A stretch of 64,000 nucleotides of DNA from Zizania palustris (Eukaryota; Streptophyta; Magnoliopsida; Poales; Poaceae). Every line of letters begins with the position of its first letter. Positions within the stretch are counted from its first letter, which is position 1. The translations under genes were made by a program, and so were the position numbers. The notes beneath the pieces are model-generated. The model ran no database searches. It was given only the letters and a program-made list of their open reading frames with translations, and was not told the origin of the DNA. Positions 22,152 through 32,287 of this stretch are shown piece by piece. The stretch is from contig JAAALK010000285.1 of the NCBI GenBank assembly GCA_019279435.1, forward strand, positions 67,566,865 to 67,630,864. The letters run 5' to 3'.

Positions 22152-23152
22152 CTATGGTTCGAAGATCACCCTCCGAGGCCTGTTGAAACACTATTGGCCA
22201 GTAAGCCCCGAGGGGTGGAATCCGAAGGGAGATGAACTCTTCGGCGAGGTCGCGCATACTCATGCGGCGGGCCACCGAGGTCAATAGCCCTAGCCACGTG
22301 GAGAGCAGGCTAGGGTTCGGAGTGATCTCCGCTTCCTTCCTGAACCAGATCTCTTGGAGAGGTCCTGAAAGTGGGGAGTCCTCTTCGACTTCGGCGTAAA
22401 ACCACCGAAGGATCCAGTTGGTGTACCACCGGTCATTGATGGCCTTCGCAGGAAAGTGTTGGGCGTGCTCCCTCCGCAACTGGAAGTTGACGCTGCCGAA
22501 GGCTGTTATCACCTTGGAGTCCCCAGGCCCGTCCTGCGGCTTCGGCTGACAGATGGCTTCGTGGGTAGCGGCGAAGACTTCCGAATGTCCTTCGCACCCT
22601 TCGGCCCGGAGTGCCCACTCGAAGATAGCTAGGCGGGCGTCAGCATTGAGGGATAATTGAGGTAAGGTGATGTGAAACAGATCCAGCACCTCCGCCAATA
22701 AGTCGATGGCCGGAAGCCCCAAGCCCGCTTCGAAGAATGCCTCAAAGAACGCCTCGAAGACCACCACTTCTCCGCTTCATGGCCTCGGTGTTGATTCCGA
22801 CCTGGGGACTCGAGTCCTCAATCCTGCCCCTAGCTTCCCTGCCACGGCCTCCTCAATAGATTCAGCGGTGCTCGTGGACTGACCGATGAGAAAGCTTTGA
22901 GAAATCTTCTTCTTGGAGGGCGGGCGGAGCTCCCGAGGGTTCTTAGGCCAGGCGCCGCCCGGAGCTCCCGCCATTGCTGCCGGGCTGAGGCGGCCCACGC
23001 TTGCCTCTGTGCCAGGGTGCTCGCAGCCGCCGAACGGTGTGGCTGGTTGTCGCCATGGCTTAGTGGATGGGTAGATTGTGAGAATTGGAGATTGAAGAAA
23101 GCAAGTCGCAAGCGCTGAGTACGGTAAAAAGTTTCGGGTAACTTCTAATCCT

Positions 23153-23160
23153 TCTTTTAT
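23153..23160 (-). promoter_or_regulatory. TATA box of the antisense gene in T2
   Basis: The reverse strand reads TATAAAAG at 23,160-23,153, about 100 bp upstream of the ATG at 23,056. That would leave a leader of about 70 nt. It is separate from the LTR promoter, which drives the other strand. Confidence 0.65.
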
Positions 23161-23545
23161 ATCCGATCAGCTAGTTGCTATGCTTCGATTGTGTTCACTC
23201 TGCAGGTTTGGCTTCAGCCACTAACAGATGGGTCCCGAAAGTGGAACGGCGTGAGACCACCGTAAATTTCGACCGTTACCTTTTTTACAGGGCGTAACGG
23301 CTACTTGCTGCCGTAACGGCTATAATCTAATCGGTTCCCCACAACGTTTTCACTTCGGAGCAGTACTCTTTCCTACGATGTGTTCACACTGCGTTAGGAA
23401 CTCGGGGAGAGGTCCGAATGCTTTGGGTCCGAAATCCTTTGAGGAAATGTAATGTGTTCAAATTCTCTCCAAGTCTCAGAATATGAAAATATTCCTTGCG
23501 TATACTGCCTCCCTTCTGTACAGGTTAAATACGGAAAGACGTATT

Positions 23546-23556
23546 CGAGGGGCTAC
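23546..23556 (+). other. Polypurine tract of T2
   Basis: 'cgaggggctac' directly before the 3' LTR, the usual plus-strand primer position in this family. It proves that T2 is read on the plus strand and that the gene at 19,261-23,056 is antisense. Confidence 0.75.
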
Positions 23557-24051
23557 TATTGGGGGAAATTGCTTCACCTTCAGGACTTAGAGATTGTTAG
23601 CCCAAAGACTCACTAAGCTTCGGAGCTAAGTGGGCTCCTGTTCGAAGGTGGCGGCGCCAAGCCGAACGGTGCCTCGATCCGAAGTCCTGAGAGGCCTTCC
23701 ACAAGACACGAAGGCTCCGAAGTAGAACGACAAGATTGATAAGATGTTTGGCTTATCCATCTACCCGGGATAAACTTTACCCCTTTTTTACCCTACTTCG
23801 GGTACCGAATAGTCCCCACTATGTCGGTTGTAATCTAGGGGTGTTTAGGTCTTTTCCTTAAGCATTTTCTGCGTATAAATACCCCCTCTCTACCCTGTAA
23901 CGGGGACCGAACCCCCGGCCATTCAATACACATATTCGAACTATTGAGTTATTATCCAATACAGAGGCTCGAGTAAGTTCTTAAGCACAAACTCACTGTT
24001 TGTCTGTTCTTGATCTCAGAGAACCTATTGGCGTAAACTTTTACGCCAACA
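23557..24051 (+). repeat. 3' LTR of T2
   Basis: A 495-bp T-family LTR ending TTTTACGCCAACA. The first dinucleotide is TA instead of TG. It carries the promoter box TATAAAT at 23,874-23,880 and the 'ctatgtcggttgtaat' block seen in all T LTRs. A polypurine tract precedes it and the T1 antisense gene follows. Confidence 0.9.
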
Positions 24052-24457
24052 GCAGTGGTCAGTCCTTGAGAGCTTAAGGCCTTACCGCCACTCTCGCTTC
24101 TCTGTTCCTCGCGGAGATGAAGGAGAGGTAGCCCTCAAAGTTTGTCAGGAAGTCTTAACTTATATCAAGGAGGAGAAAAAGGACAAAACATCTTCATCCT
24201 CCGAGCATATAGATTGGTCTCACTCGGAGTACCAGGCCGAAGATCCTGCAGAGGCTAACTCCGAAAGGCTTCTGACTTGGGCTGAACTCTAAGAGGAGCA
24301 AAAGAAACTGTGAACTTCGAAGAAGAAAAGAAGCACTCGAACTAAAAAGACAGTTTCGATGGCTTCAAGCTCCGTAGGTCAAAGTAGTCATAGAAGTAGT
24401 TCTAGAGGCTGAAAGGGTCTCCGATTTTACCTAGGCTTAGACCAAAATTTCTCTTGA
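24052..24457 (+). pseudogene. C-terminal part of the antisense gene of T1
   Basis: On the plus strand, opposite to T1, the frame reads QWSVLESLRPYRHSRFSVPR, GDEGEVALKVCQEVLTYIKE, then the acidic DWSHSEYQAEDPAEANSERL, and ends GLDQNFS followed by TGA at 24,455-24,457. It is homologous to the last exons of the T2 gene, with a short frame loss near 24,300. The N-terminal exons are cut off by T2 at 24,052. It shows that the antisense gene is a family trait, not a one-off. Confidence 0.85.
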
Positions 24458-24777
24458 TGTAAAAGTATGATTAATAAATTAATATGAATTGCTTCGGAAG
24501 CATCTTGTTGTTCCTTACTCTCCTACCCCTCCTTGTGGGTGGGGGACCTTACGCATTGCAATAAGGTCCATCGGACACAATGACGTGCATAACAATCTGA
24601 TGCTTCGCACAACCCTCAGTAACCATACTTTACTCTTTTGTAGAGTTCTTCGAACTATACGTTCGTATTATAATGTTTGTAGTTTCGGAGCTGAATTTAT
24701 ACTTGCAAGCTCCTATACTAGTCGCTTAGGATTTTAAAAGTGTCTCATTGGTCGGAGCCTTGAAACCTTATTGCTTG

Positions 24778-25009
24778 GTCACCTTTGACTCTTTTACAGA
24801 TGCTTCGAACCCGGAGGCCAGAAATCTGTTCTTTTAAAGTGCTTAGACTCTTCTACGGATCCTAACAAGCCGGAGCCTGGATTCCGTAGGCTGGCCACCT
24901 TTGGCTCTTTTACAGATGCTTCGAACCCAGAGACCAGAAATCTGTTCTTTTAAAGTCCTTAGTCTCTTCTACGGATCGTAACAAGCCGGAGCCTGGAATC
25001 CGTAGGCTG
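24778..25009 (-). repeat. Two tandem copies of the 117-bp unit (T1)
   Basis: Units start near 24,778 and 24,893 (plus coordinates), reverse-complementary to the T2 array, as expected because T1 lies on the other strand. They sit between the pol stop (25,215) and the end of the antisense gene (24,457). Confidence 0.9.
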
Positions 25010-25214
25010 ACAGCGGAGCCCTTGAACCAATGGTTCGAAGGCTAGTTACCCAGGTCCTTACAAAGATGCTTGACTCCGCAAGCTTCTCCGTTCTCCTGAT
25101 GCGTCCACCAGGAGTAAGGGATATTCGAAGAGCAAACAAGATTTGAACCTCCACTTTTATTTAGAAAAGGAACTTTTACAATTGATTACAAGGAGCCCCT
25201 AGGCGTAATAACGC

Positions 25215-25646
25215 TTAAGGTGCTCCTGCATGCCATGCATGCTTCAACTCTTCCCCTTCTAAATTAGCTAATTTAAACAATCCGGGGCACTCTGAGTGTA
25301 GGATAATATATGGTCCTTCCCATTTATTTCATAGCTTCCCCGAGGCTATTACACTTCGCAAAACTAAATTACCTGGCCTAAGCTCGTTCAGCTTTATCTT
25401 CGAGTCATACCATGTTTTTGTTTGGTCTTGGTACTTCGTCATATTGGCGACAGTTCGAAGCCTTGTTTCTTCTGACAAGTCTAGCGAAGTGTTCCTCTCG
25501 TCTTCGTCTCCGAGTTCTACTACGCGAAGGGATCCACCCCTGAGCTCCGTAGGAGTCATGGCCTCATCTCCGAATAGCAGTCTGAATGGGGTAAAGCATG
25601 TGGACCTGGCTTGAGTGGTCTGAATGGACCATAAAATCTTAGGGAG
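25215..25646 (-). pseudogene. pol: Integrase C-terminus of T1 (left of S2)
   Basis: On the reverse strand the frame resumes after the S2 insertion with the end of the integrase core (CFTPFRLLFGDEAMTPTEL), reads TKTWYDSKIKLNELRPGNLV, and ends KWEGPYIILHSECPGLFKLA... and EELKHAWHAGAP before a TAA at 25,215. One in-frame TGA interrupts near 25,330. It joins exactly to 38,900 once S2 and one GGGAG copy are removed. Confidence 0.87.
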
Positions 25647-27947
25647 TGTAGGACCGAAAGTAGCGACCAGAGGGGGGTGAATGGGCGCCTAAAAATTCTT
25701 TCGAATTAATGGCCTGCTCCAAACACCAAACGCACCTCAACAAACTAACAAGGAAAAATAAACAGATCAACAGAACCTAAAATGATCTAGCCAAAAAATG
25801 ACCGGTGTATTAAACAGAAAGACACCAACACAGTGCTTAAAGGCAGATTAATTAAAGCATTCAAATCATGGCAGATCAAAACTTCACAGAAATAAAACAC
25901 AGCAATTGATCTGAGTGGAGACGTTACTGTTCAAAGTTGTCTCCTGTTTGAAACCTGACGAAGCCTGATTCGAAGTGTCGAAGCCTACTTCGAAATGTCG
26001 AAGCCTATGGTTGTTGAAGTATGCTTTGAAATTGAAGTGCGAAGGTTGATGCAGTCTTAGCTTGTGAAGGTTGTACCAAAGTGTGATTCGAAGTTGCCAC
26101 TGTTTTTCGAAGCTTGCACAGACAGTGGCGAAGTCCGTTTTCTGAAGTCCAACTTGTCAGCAAAGAAAACATTACACACTTTGCTAGCAAAGTATGCAAG
26201 TCAGCAGAAACCAGAGAAGCAAGCTTTGTGCACGACAAAAAAGAAGACTATGCCAGCTACAAAGACAGGGCGAGCTTCAAACAGATGTCCGCAGAAAAAC
26301 AAGCCGAAGTCAGCTGCAACCTCCGAAACCACACACTTCGAACACCCTTTTTCGAGACCTTCGGACCGACCTCGCTAAGACTTAGAAACAGTGACGAAGC
26401 ACGTACTTCAAACCCGTGAACAGATTAGCGAAGTGTGCTGCTGAACTTTGAACCCAGGACTAGTTCTTCGAAATTCTCTTTCGAACTCAGAAGTATGCCA
26501 GGAAAAGAACTTCGGAGTCCGTGCAACTGCGAAGTCTGCGGAACCGAAAAGCAAGCTTCCAAAAACCGAATATTGAAATGAAAAATACTGCCGAAGGGAG
26601 AAAAACACGCAGTGAACCCAGACCGTAGCCTGCAAAGCTACGAAGCCAGCAGTTTCAACAGCACAGACCTTCACGCCTTATGAAGTGGGACCCACATCTC
26701 AAGGCTGAAGGATCAAACAGGCTGCCAAAAATGCTATAGGCTCTCAAGTATCCTGCCGCATGCTGCTACTACTAGAAGCTACTGCTGATCTGCAAAGTAG
26801 TCTCGATGGGACCCACACATATTAGATAGGAAAATACATGGCTGCCGGTTCTTGAGCACCAGGAAGCAACCTGTCTCTCTAGATTGTAGGTTGCAGAACC
26901 TAGAGTGCATGCATGACAGAATAAAAACTGAATCCAAATGCTAGGAATGGCTATCTAGCCTGCTATGCTACAGATCATGCAAATGCACAAATATCAATCC
27001 GACCATGTATTAAAAATGAGTTGTGATGAACTACAGCATGAACAGAACCCACAAAAACCGTCGGACACAAGCAATCAATCCAAGCACGCAAAACAAGGTC
27101 TCAAAAATAACTCCACTCAGGTACTACCGATGGCTGAGAAAAAATATAGCACCTGATGAAAAATGATCGTGCAGATGAACAACCAAAAGTGATTCTCTAG
27201 CACAAACTTGCTGGCGGCGCAAAAACTAGAAGAACTAGAAAACAGTGGCGGCGCACAAAGCAGGAGTTGAACAGGAAAGTAATGTGGGGAAAGTGAACTC
27301 TGATTTTTAGATGAAAGTGAGTTAACCCTAACCCTATGGATTGGAGCCCTATTTATAGGCAGCCCAATAGACTAGGAAAATACCAAAAGACCCTTAGGGT
27401 TTTTTACAGACGCTGAAATAAATGGAAAAGACCAAACTGCCCTAGGATATTTTTACAGACTCGACTGACTAACTGTGGGCCTAAGGACAAAAAAGTAAAC
27501 TCCTATTTACAGATGACTTATCCGGAAGTGGAGCTTTCGTAGCGACTACGGCTTCACTTCAGGACGGTCCGTTCCAAGATCAGCGGTCGTCAGTTTTGCA
27601 CCGAAACTGACAAAGCGTCCACCGACTTTGCACCAGGTACCCGGATTAGGTCGGCCCAATTCCGCAGCTTTCTCAGCCCGGCAATCGCATGCCACCCGTG
27701 TACCTGAGTCAATCTTGGTCAACAGCCCAGTGGATCCTCTGCTGCTCCTAGCCCATGTACCCGGATTGGGCCAGCCCGACTTCGCGGCCCCTCTGCTCGA
27801 TAGTAGCTCGCTGCCCGTGTACCTGAGTCACATGCGGCCCAGACGCAGCAGGTCTTCTTTCTCTCTTCAGTCCTTTTTTGACTATCGTTGACAATGACTC
27901 ATCACTTCTGGAGCCATGAGGCCCATGCTCTTCAGCTTGGCTCCTCA
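25647..27947 (-). repeat. 3' LTR of S2
   Basis: 2,301 bp; on the reverse strand it starts TGAGGAGCCAAGCTGAAGAG and ends TTTCGGTCCTACA. A polypurine tract abuts its start at 27,948. Reverse-strand TATA (TATAAATAGGGC) near 27,350. TTCGAAG palindromes cluster at 25,930-26,560. Confidence 0.92.
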
Positions 27948-29216
27948 ATCTCCCCCTTGATGAGTGCATTGTCAACACTTTTCTTCGTCAGCTCTACAGT
28001 ACCTGCGAACACATGTGGAAACATGAAAACAAAGCACAAGAAAACAAAGAGGAAGAAAATAAAGTAAAAGTTTAACCCTAATGACCAAAAGCCGAACAAA
28101 AGCAAGAAGCGCTCATTATGGCTAACCAAAAGTAAAAGCTCAAAACGAGTGCAATCTCAGAATCATCAACAAAGATATCAAAAGAGAAAGGACAAACGGG
28201 ACAAAAACTCCCCCTGAAACAAATCCCAAGAAAGCCAAAACTCCCCCTTAAACTCTTCTCCCAAAATTTCTCCCCCTTGTTGACAAGTGGACTCATCAAG
28301 CGTGACTAAAAGCACTCGACAGAGACACAGACTCCCCCTAAAATGCAACTCCCCCTCAAAATATGCAATGAATGCAACTGGGGTGCACGTGGAGTGTGGA
28401 AAGCATGCTTCTCAGATATGATTGACTGCAATGTACAAAAATCTAGTAGGTATAGCAAAAAACATACTGTCTAAGACACATGGCATGATCAGTGCAATAG
28501 ATGATATCTAAAGAAGGTCATTAGCACACAGTTTTTTTTCTATTTTTGCAAACAAAAACATCACCACATTTTCTGGTTGACAAGCAAGGTAAAGCATGAG
28601 ATGCAGAAGCTAACTGATATCTACCAAGATAAGCATTGTCCAAAACAAAGTGCTTCAGCAAACTTGTTGTCTATTTAATTTTCAGGCTTTTTCATTTTCC
28701 TTTTTCATTTTTGCCAAGGGTTATTTGCATGTCAAACCTTATGCTAACCGACCAAGTCAAGCCTAGGCCAGAACTGGACCATCGGAAGCATAAAAGGCAT
28801 GGAATTTTCATTCATTTCTTATTTTTAACATTTTTATAGCACATTTTCCATGTTAAAGCATAAAGATGTCCAAGTTGCATATCTGCATCTATGTGAGGAA
28901 CTAGCTACAAGGTATGTAACAGATAGCAAAATCACTCAGCCTACACATGCTAGTTACCAGAAGCAATGGTGATCATTTTTCAAGTTTAAAGCATAAAAGC
29001 CATGCATATGACAGATATCAGATATATCAAGTGAACTGAACCAAAGCATGATCTTTGACAAGTAATCAAAAACATGTACCAGCTAGAATAAGTAAAGCAG
29101 TTCAATCATATAACAGAAGCAGGCTCAAAGTGTGATATGTGAATATGAAAGATATGAACACACACAAAAAGACTCAAGAAAAGAGTAAAGAAGAAAGAAA
29201 ACTTACGCAAAATATC
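27948..29216 (-). other. 3' untranslated region of S2 with multiple polypurine tracts
   Basis: No open frame is recognisable, and no env-like gene. On the reverse strand the main polypurine tract, ATCAAGGGGGAGAT, touches the 3' LTR (27,948-27,961). Further AGGGGGAG-like tracts occur near 28,207, 28,240, 28,268, 28,331 and 28,349. Repeated tracts upstream of the 3' LTR are a hallmark I recall for Sireviruses. The rest is AT-rich and matches the 3' region of S3 (57,921-58,848). Confidence 0.75.
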
Positions 29217-29693
29217 CTAAAAAGGATACACAACGCCCAAATCCCCTCGTAAACGCTCAAAAGAAGACTGATCTAGGGGTTTGGAGAAAATGTCAGCCAA
29301 CTGATGATGAGTATCAACATGAACAAGGTCAATGACACCTTTCTCATATTGATCCCTCAGGAAGTAAAAGCGGACATTAATGTGTTTGGTTTTTGAATGG
29401 AGACAGGGGTTTTTCCCTACACTAATAGCACTGGTGTTGTCGCAAAACAAAGGAACTCTGGTAGAAAAGAACAACCCAAAATCTCGCAATGTGGAAATCA
29501 TCCAAACCAACTGTGAGCAGCAGCTAGCAGCTACATACTCAGCCTCAGTGGTCGAAAGTGCAACTCTAGATTGCTTTCGAGAAGACCAAGAGACAAGAGA
29601 AGAACCAAGAAACTGGCAAGTACCGGAAGTCGACTTGCGATCCAACCGGCACCCACCAAAGTCAGTGTCCGAAAAGCCAGATAAATCAAGAGA
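29217..29693 (-). pseudogene. pol: RNase H of S2 Copia polyprotein
   Basis: The reverse frame reads DRKSTSGTCQFLGSSLVSWS, RVALSTTEAEYVAASCCSQ (catalytic Glu), LFCDNTSAISVGKNPCLHSK (catalytic Asp) and KHINVRFYFLRDQYEKGVI, ending GDLGVVYPF-stop at 29,217. It removes the RNA strand of the RNA-DNA hybrid in reverse transcription. It is the last domain of the polyprotein, full length and intact from about 29,645. The preceding frame ends in a stop at 29,694. Confidence 0.88.
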
Positions 29694-30300
29694 TTATGAT
29701 GCTGAGTAATAAAGACCGAGATCAGGCACATAGGTGAGATACCTGGAAATGCGCTTGACAGCCTGCCGATGAGACGCGCGTGGTGAAGACTGAAAGCGCG
29801 CGCACAGCCCCACGGTGAACTGTATGTCCGGTCTTGTCACCGTCAAGTACAGCAGTGAACCGATCATCCCTCGAAACACTCTCTCATTGACCTTGACTCC
29901 GCTCTCGTCCTTGTCCAGGCCCCTAGATGTGCCCGTTGGGGTCATATGAGGCTTCAGCTCTCCACCAAAGTCAAATTTTTTCAACATGTCAAGAGTGTAC
30001 TTACCTTGGTGGATTAAAGTGTCGTCCTTGGTCTGCTTGATCTGGAGCGCTAGGAAGTACTTGAGCTCACCCATGAGGCTCATCTCAAACTCGCTGTGCA
30101 TCTGCTCAGAAAACTTGGACACAAGAGCGTCAGTAGTACCGCCAAATATAATATCGTCCACGTAAATCTGAGCGACTAAAAAATCTGAAGCATCTCTGAG
30201 CAAGAAAGAGTTTTATCCACATAACCCATCACAAAGCCCTTCCCCAACAAAAACTGCTTTAATCGGTCATACCATTCAGAAAAGCACTTTTGACGTCCAT
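29694..30300 (-). pseudogene. pol: Reverse transcriptase palm/thumb of S2
   Basis: Contains the catalytic YVDDIIFGG near 30,160, then EFEMSLMGELKYFLALQIKQ, TPTGTSRGLDKDESGVKVNE, RGMIGSLLYLTVTRPDIQFT and CARFQSSPRASHRQAVKRIS, the standard Copia RT thumb and connection. The palm upstream (30,210-30,300) is damaged by small deletions, with only FLLGKGFVMGYVDKTL-like remnants. The frame ends in a stop before RNase H. Confidence 0.87.
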
Positions 30301-30417
30301 TTGAAAAAGCTTAAAACCCTTCGAAGCGGCAAAAGCTAAGAGAATGCGAATGGACTCAAGACGGACAATAGGGGCGAATGTTTCTTCAAAATCAATACCT
30401 TCTTTGTGGCAAAAACC

Positions 30418-31284
30418 CTAGACAACCAGTCGAGCTTTGTTGCGCACCACAACCCCATCTTCACCTTGCTTGTTCTTGAACACCCACTTGGTGCCTATGG
30501 GGTTGCATCTGGGTGGCAGCTCAACTAGTGTCCAAACCCGATTGCGGACAAAATTCTCAAGCTCTTCTTGCATGGCATTAATCCAGTTCGAGTCAGAAAG
30601 AGCATGAGAAACGTCTCTGGGCTGAAAAGATGCAACAAAAGCAGATTCAGCAAACACAGCAAGTGAGTCAACAGAAGAACGCAAAGTCCTCGCAGACAAA
30701 TCACTAATGATGAGCTCTGAGGAGTGATCACGCTGAACTGCTCGGGATCCCTGGTGATCTGAAGTCACCACACCGGAGTCAGCAGCAGGCACCTCTGGAC
30801 TCGACTGAGGGGGCTCGATCGAATTGGAAGAAGTGATCAGAGGTCCGCCCTCATCCTCAGTCGAAGTCTCAGAAGGTGTGGGTTCTGCAGACAATGCAGA
30901 AGGCCCACCCTCATCAACAACTAGAGTGTCCTCATCTTCCTCGAAGATGGACTCTCCGAGCTCACCATCTCCTAGAAGGCTCAAAAGAAGGAGTCAAAGA
31001 AGGAAAGGACTCATCGAAAGAAACCTCACAAGTCTCGACAAGCTGCTAGGAGTCGAGGTTCCTAACACGGAAGCCTCGAGAATGCAAAGCATAGCCAAGA
31101 AAAACTCCATCCCATCAATGAGACTCAAACTTATCCAAATGCCCTCCCTTCTTGAGCACGAAGCACTTGCAGCCAAACGCTCGCAAGTGGCTCACCTTGG
31201 GCTGTCTGCCAAACCACAACTCATATGAGGTCTTACCTAGGTAAGCTCTAAGAAAAATGTGGTTGGCATGATAGCAAGTCGTGT
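30418..31284 (-). pseudogene. pol: Integrase tail, acidic linker and RT fingers of S2
   Basis: At 31,060-31,284 the frame (out of phase with the next) encodes the integrase C-terminal block with QPKVSHLRAFGCKCFVLKKG. From 30,984 it reads an acidic linker (SIFEEDEDTLVVDEGGPSAL), then NWINAMQEELENFVRNRVWT, LPPRCNPIGTKWVFKNKQGE and RNKARLVV, the Copia RT fingers. A stop in place of the Gln after RLVV ends the frame at 30,418. Confidence 0.85.
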
Positions 31285-31790
31285 TCATGGCTTCAGCCCA
31301 AAGCGCCTAGGAATCCTGTGCTCATCGAGCACCATCCTGGCCATCTCGACTAGCGTGCGGTTCTTTCGTTCCACAATGCCATTCTGTGGGGGAGTGTAAG
31401 GAGCAGAAAACTGATGATCAAGACCCTGGTCACTACAGAAGCTGATGAACTGAGAGTTCTTAAACTCAGAGCCGTTGTCAGAGCGAATCGCTCGCATCCG
31501 ACCATTGTTCTCATTCTTTAGCTTCAAAATAAGGTCATGAACAAAAAGAAAAGTCTCATCCTTAGACTCCAAAAAGAAAACCCACAAGAATCGAGAAAAA
31601 TTGTGAACAATCACAAGTGCATACCACTTCCCACCGACTGAGCGTACCCGAGCTGGACCAACAGTGTCCATGTGTAACAGCTTGCCCGGATACGAAGTCA
31701 TCACCTGAGTCACAGGTGAGTGAGAAGCGGCAACCATTTTCCCGTGACGACAAGGATGGCAAACTAGATCCTTCTCCATCTGAAGCCTTG
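31285..31790 (-). pseudogene. pol: Integrase core of S2
   Basis: The reverse frame reads CHPCRHGKMVAASHSPVTQV, KLLHMDTVGPARVRSVGGKW (first Asp), RAIRSDNGSEFKNSQFISFC (second Asp) and SAPYTPPQNGIVERKNRTLV (Glu). All three DDE residues and the HHCC-side cysteines are therefore present. It inserts the DNA copy into the genome. It frameshifts into the C-terminal part after HRIPRRF, where the expected W (CFWAEA) is replaced. Confidence 0.88.
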
Positions 31791-32287
31791 GGCAATCCTC
31801 GGATGAGGTTCATAGAGCTCAACCTGACTAGCAGATCAAAACTCAAATGGCCCAACCTCCTATACCACTTCCAGAGCTCAGAGGAGGATCCAACAATCAA
31901 ACATTGAGATGGGCCAAAAGAACTAGAGAAGTCAATCCGAAAAACCTTACCAAAAGGTAAGATCTGGCAAATCAAAGACCCTCTAGAATCAACCACAGAA
32001 GAACTGCCCTTCTTAAAACGAACCTCCAAACCATCCTCAAGAAGTTGCGAAATAGAAATCAAATTGAAGTTCAAATTTCCAACCAAAGCAACGTTCATCA
32101 AAGAAAAATGGTCAGAGATGCGAATTGAGCCAATGCCATTTACCTTCCCTTGACCACTGTTCCCGAATGTGATGTACTCTTTGGAGCTCGGGGGAGTGAG
32201 ACTGGAGAACCATCTGCGATGTCCCGTCATGTGGTGAGAGCATGTTGAGTCCATGATCCAAACGTCCTCCAGTCCCCGATCCTGCAC
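31791..32287 (-). pseudogene. pol: Protease and pre-integrase domain of S2
   Basis: RGLEDVWIMDSTCSHHMTGH carries the Copia protease motif. The catalytic Asp is present and the usual DSGC is DSTC, a Gly to Thr change that should weaken or abolish activity. ALVGNLNFNLISISQLLEDG and VRFKKGSSSVVDSRGSLICQ follow, then the pre-integrase zinc block WKWYRRLGHLSFDLLVRLSS. The frame is lost near 31,790 at the junction with the integrase. Confidence 0.85.

Larger units (their letters stand above)
19261..23056 (-). pseudogene. Antisense intron-containing gene of T2 (plant 'gypsy-type transposon' protein family)
   Basis: The gene runs opposite to its host element. ATG (MATTSHTVRRL) is at 23,056, about 100 bp after a TATA box; the frame slips once near 23,000. 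Exon 1 then reads PKNPRELRPPSKKKISQSF, GLGLPAIDLLAEVLDLFHI and INDRWYTNWILRWFYAE to 22,152, broken by one TGA (22,777-22,779). A GT...AG intron (22,075-22,151) leads in frame to exon 2, VAPLALAPEDIARATERV, with one TAA at 21,560. A further intron near 21,340-21,430 is likely but less certain. An Ala-rich exon (frameshifted near 20,870) leads through an intron (20,713-20,789) into a coiled coil (QTALKDSDERSLRLEEEAQE). The last exons carry EWTILESLRPYHRSRFYIPR, an acidic Ser-rich segment, and end GLDQNFS-stop at 19,261. The central domain resembles the family I recall as Pfam Transposase_28. The biochemical role is unknown. Confidence 0.8.
18382..24051 (+). mobile_element. 3' half of Tat-type Gypsy T2
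   Basis: In plus orientation this holds a five-copy 117-bp tandem array, an antisense multi-exon gene (19,261-23,056, reverse strand), a polypurine tract and a 495-bp 3' LTR. LTR, gag and pol on the 5' side are lost at the gap. Its right end lies inside the antisense gene of T1: host sequence resumes at 24,052 with an open frame (QWSVLESLRPYR) homologous to T2's own gene. T2 thus inserted into a relative. The right target flank is GCAGT; the left copy is not visible. Confidence 0.8.

Noticed and set aside
2285..24051. T0 LTR (2285) and T2 LTR (23,557) as the two ends of one element
   Set aside because: Both are plus-oriented, but the LTRs differ clearly in sequence and the flanks (GATGG and GCAGT) do not match, so they belong to different insertions.
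27948..29216. Possible env-like gene downstream of S2 pol
   Set aside because: No long frame, no membrane segments or signal peptide; AT-rich 3' region with polypurine tracts.
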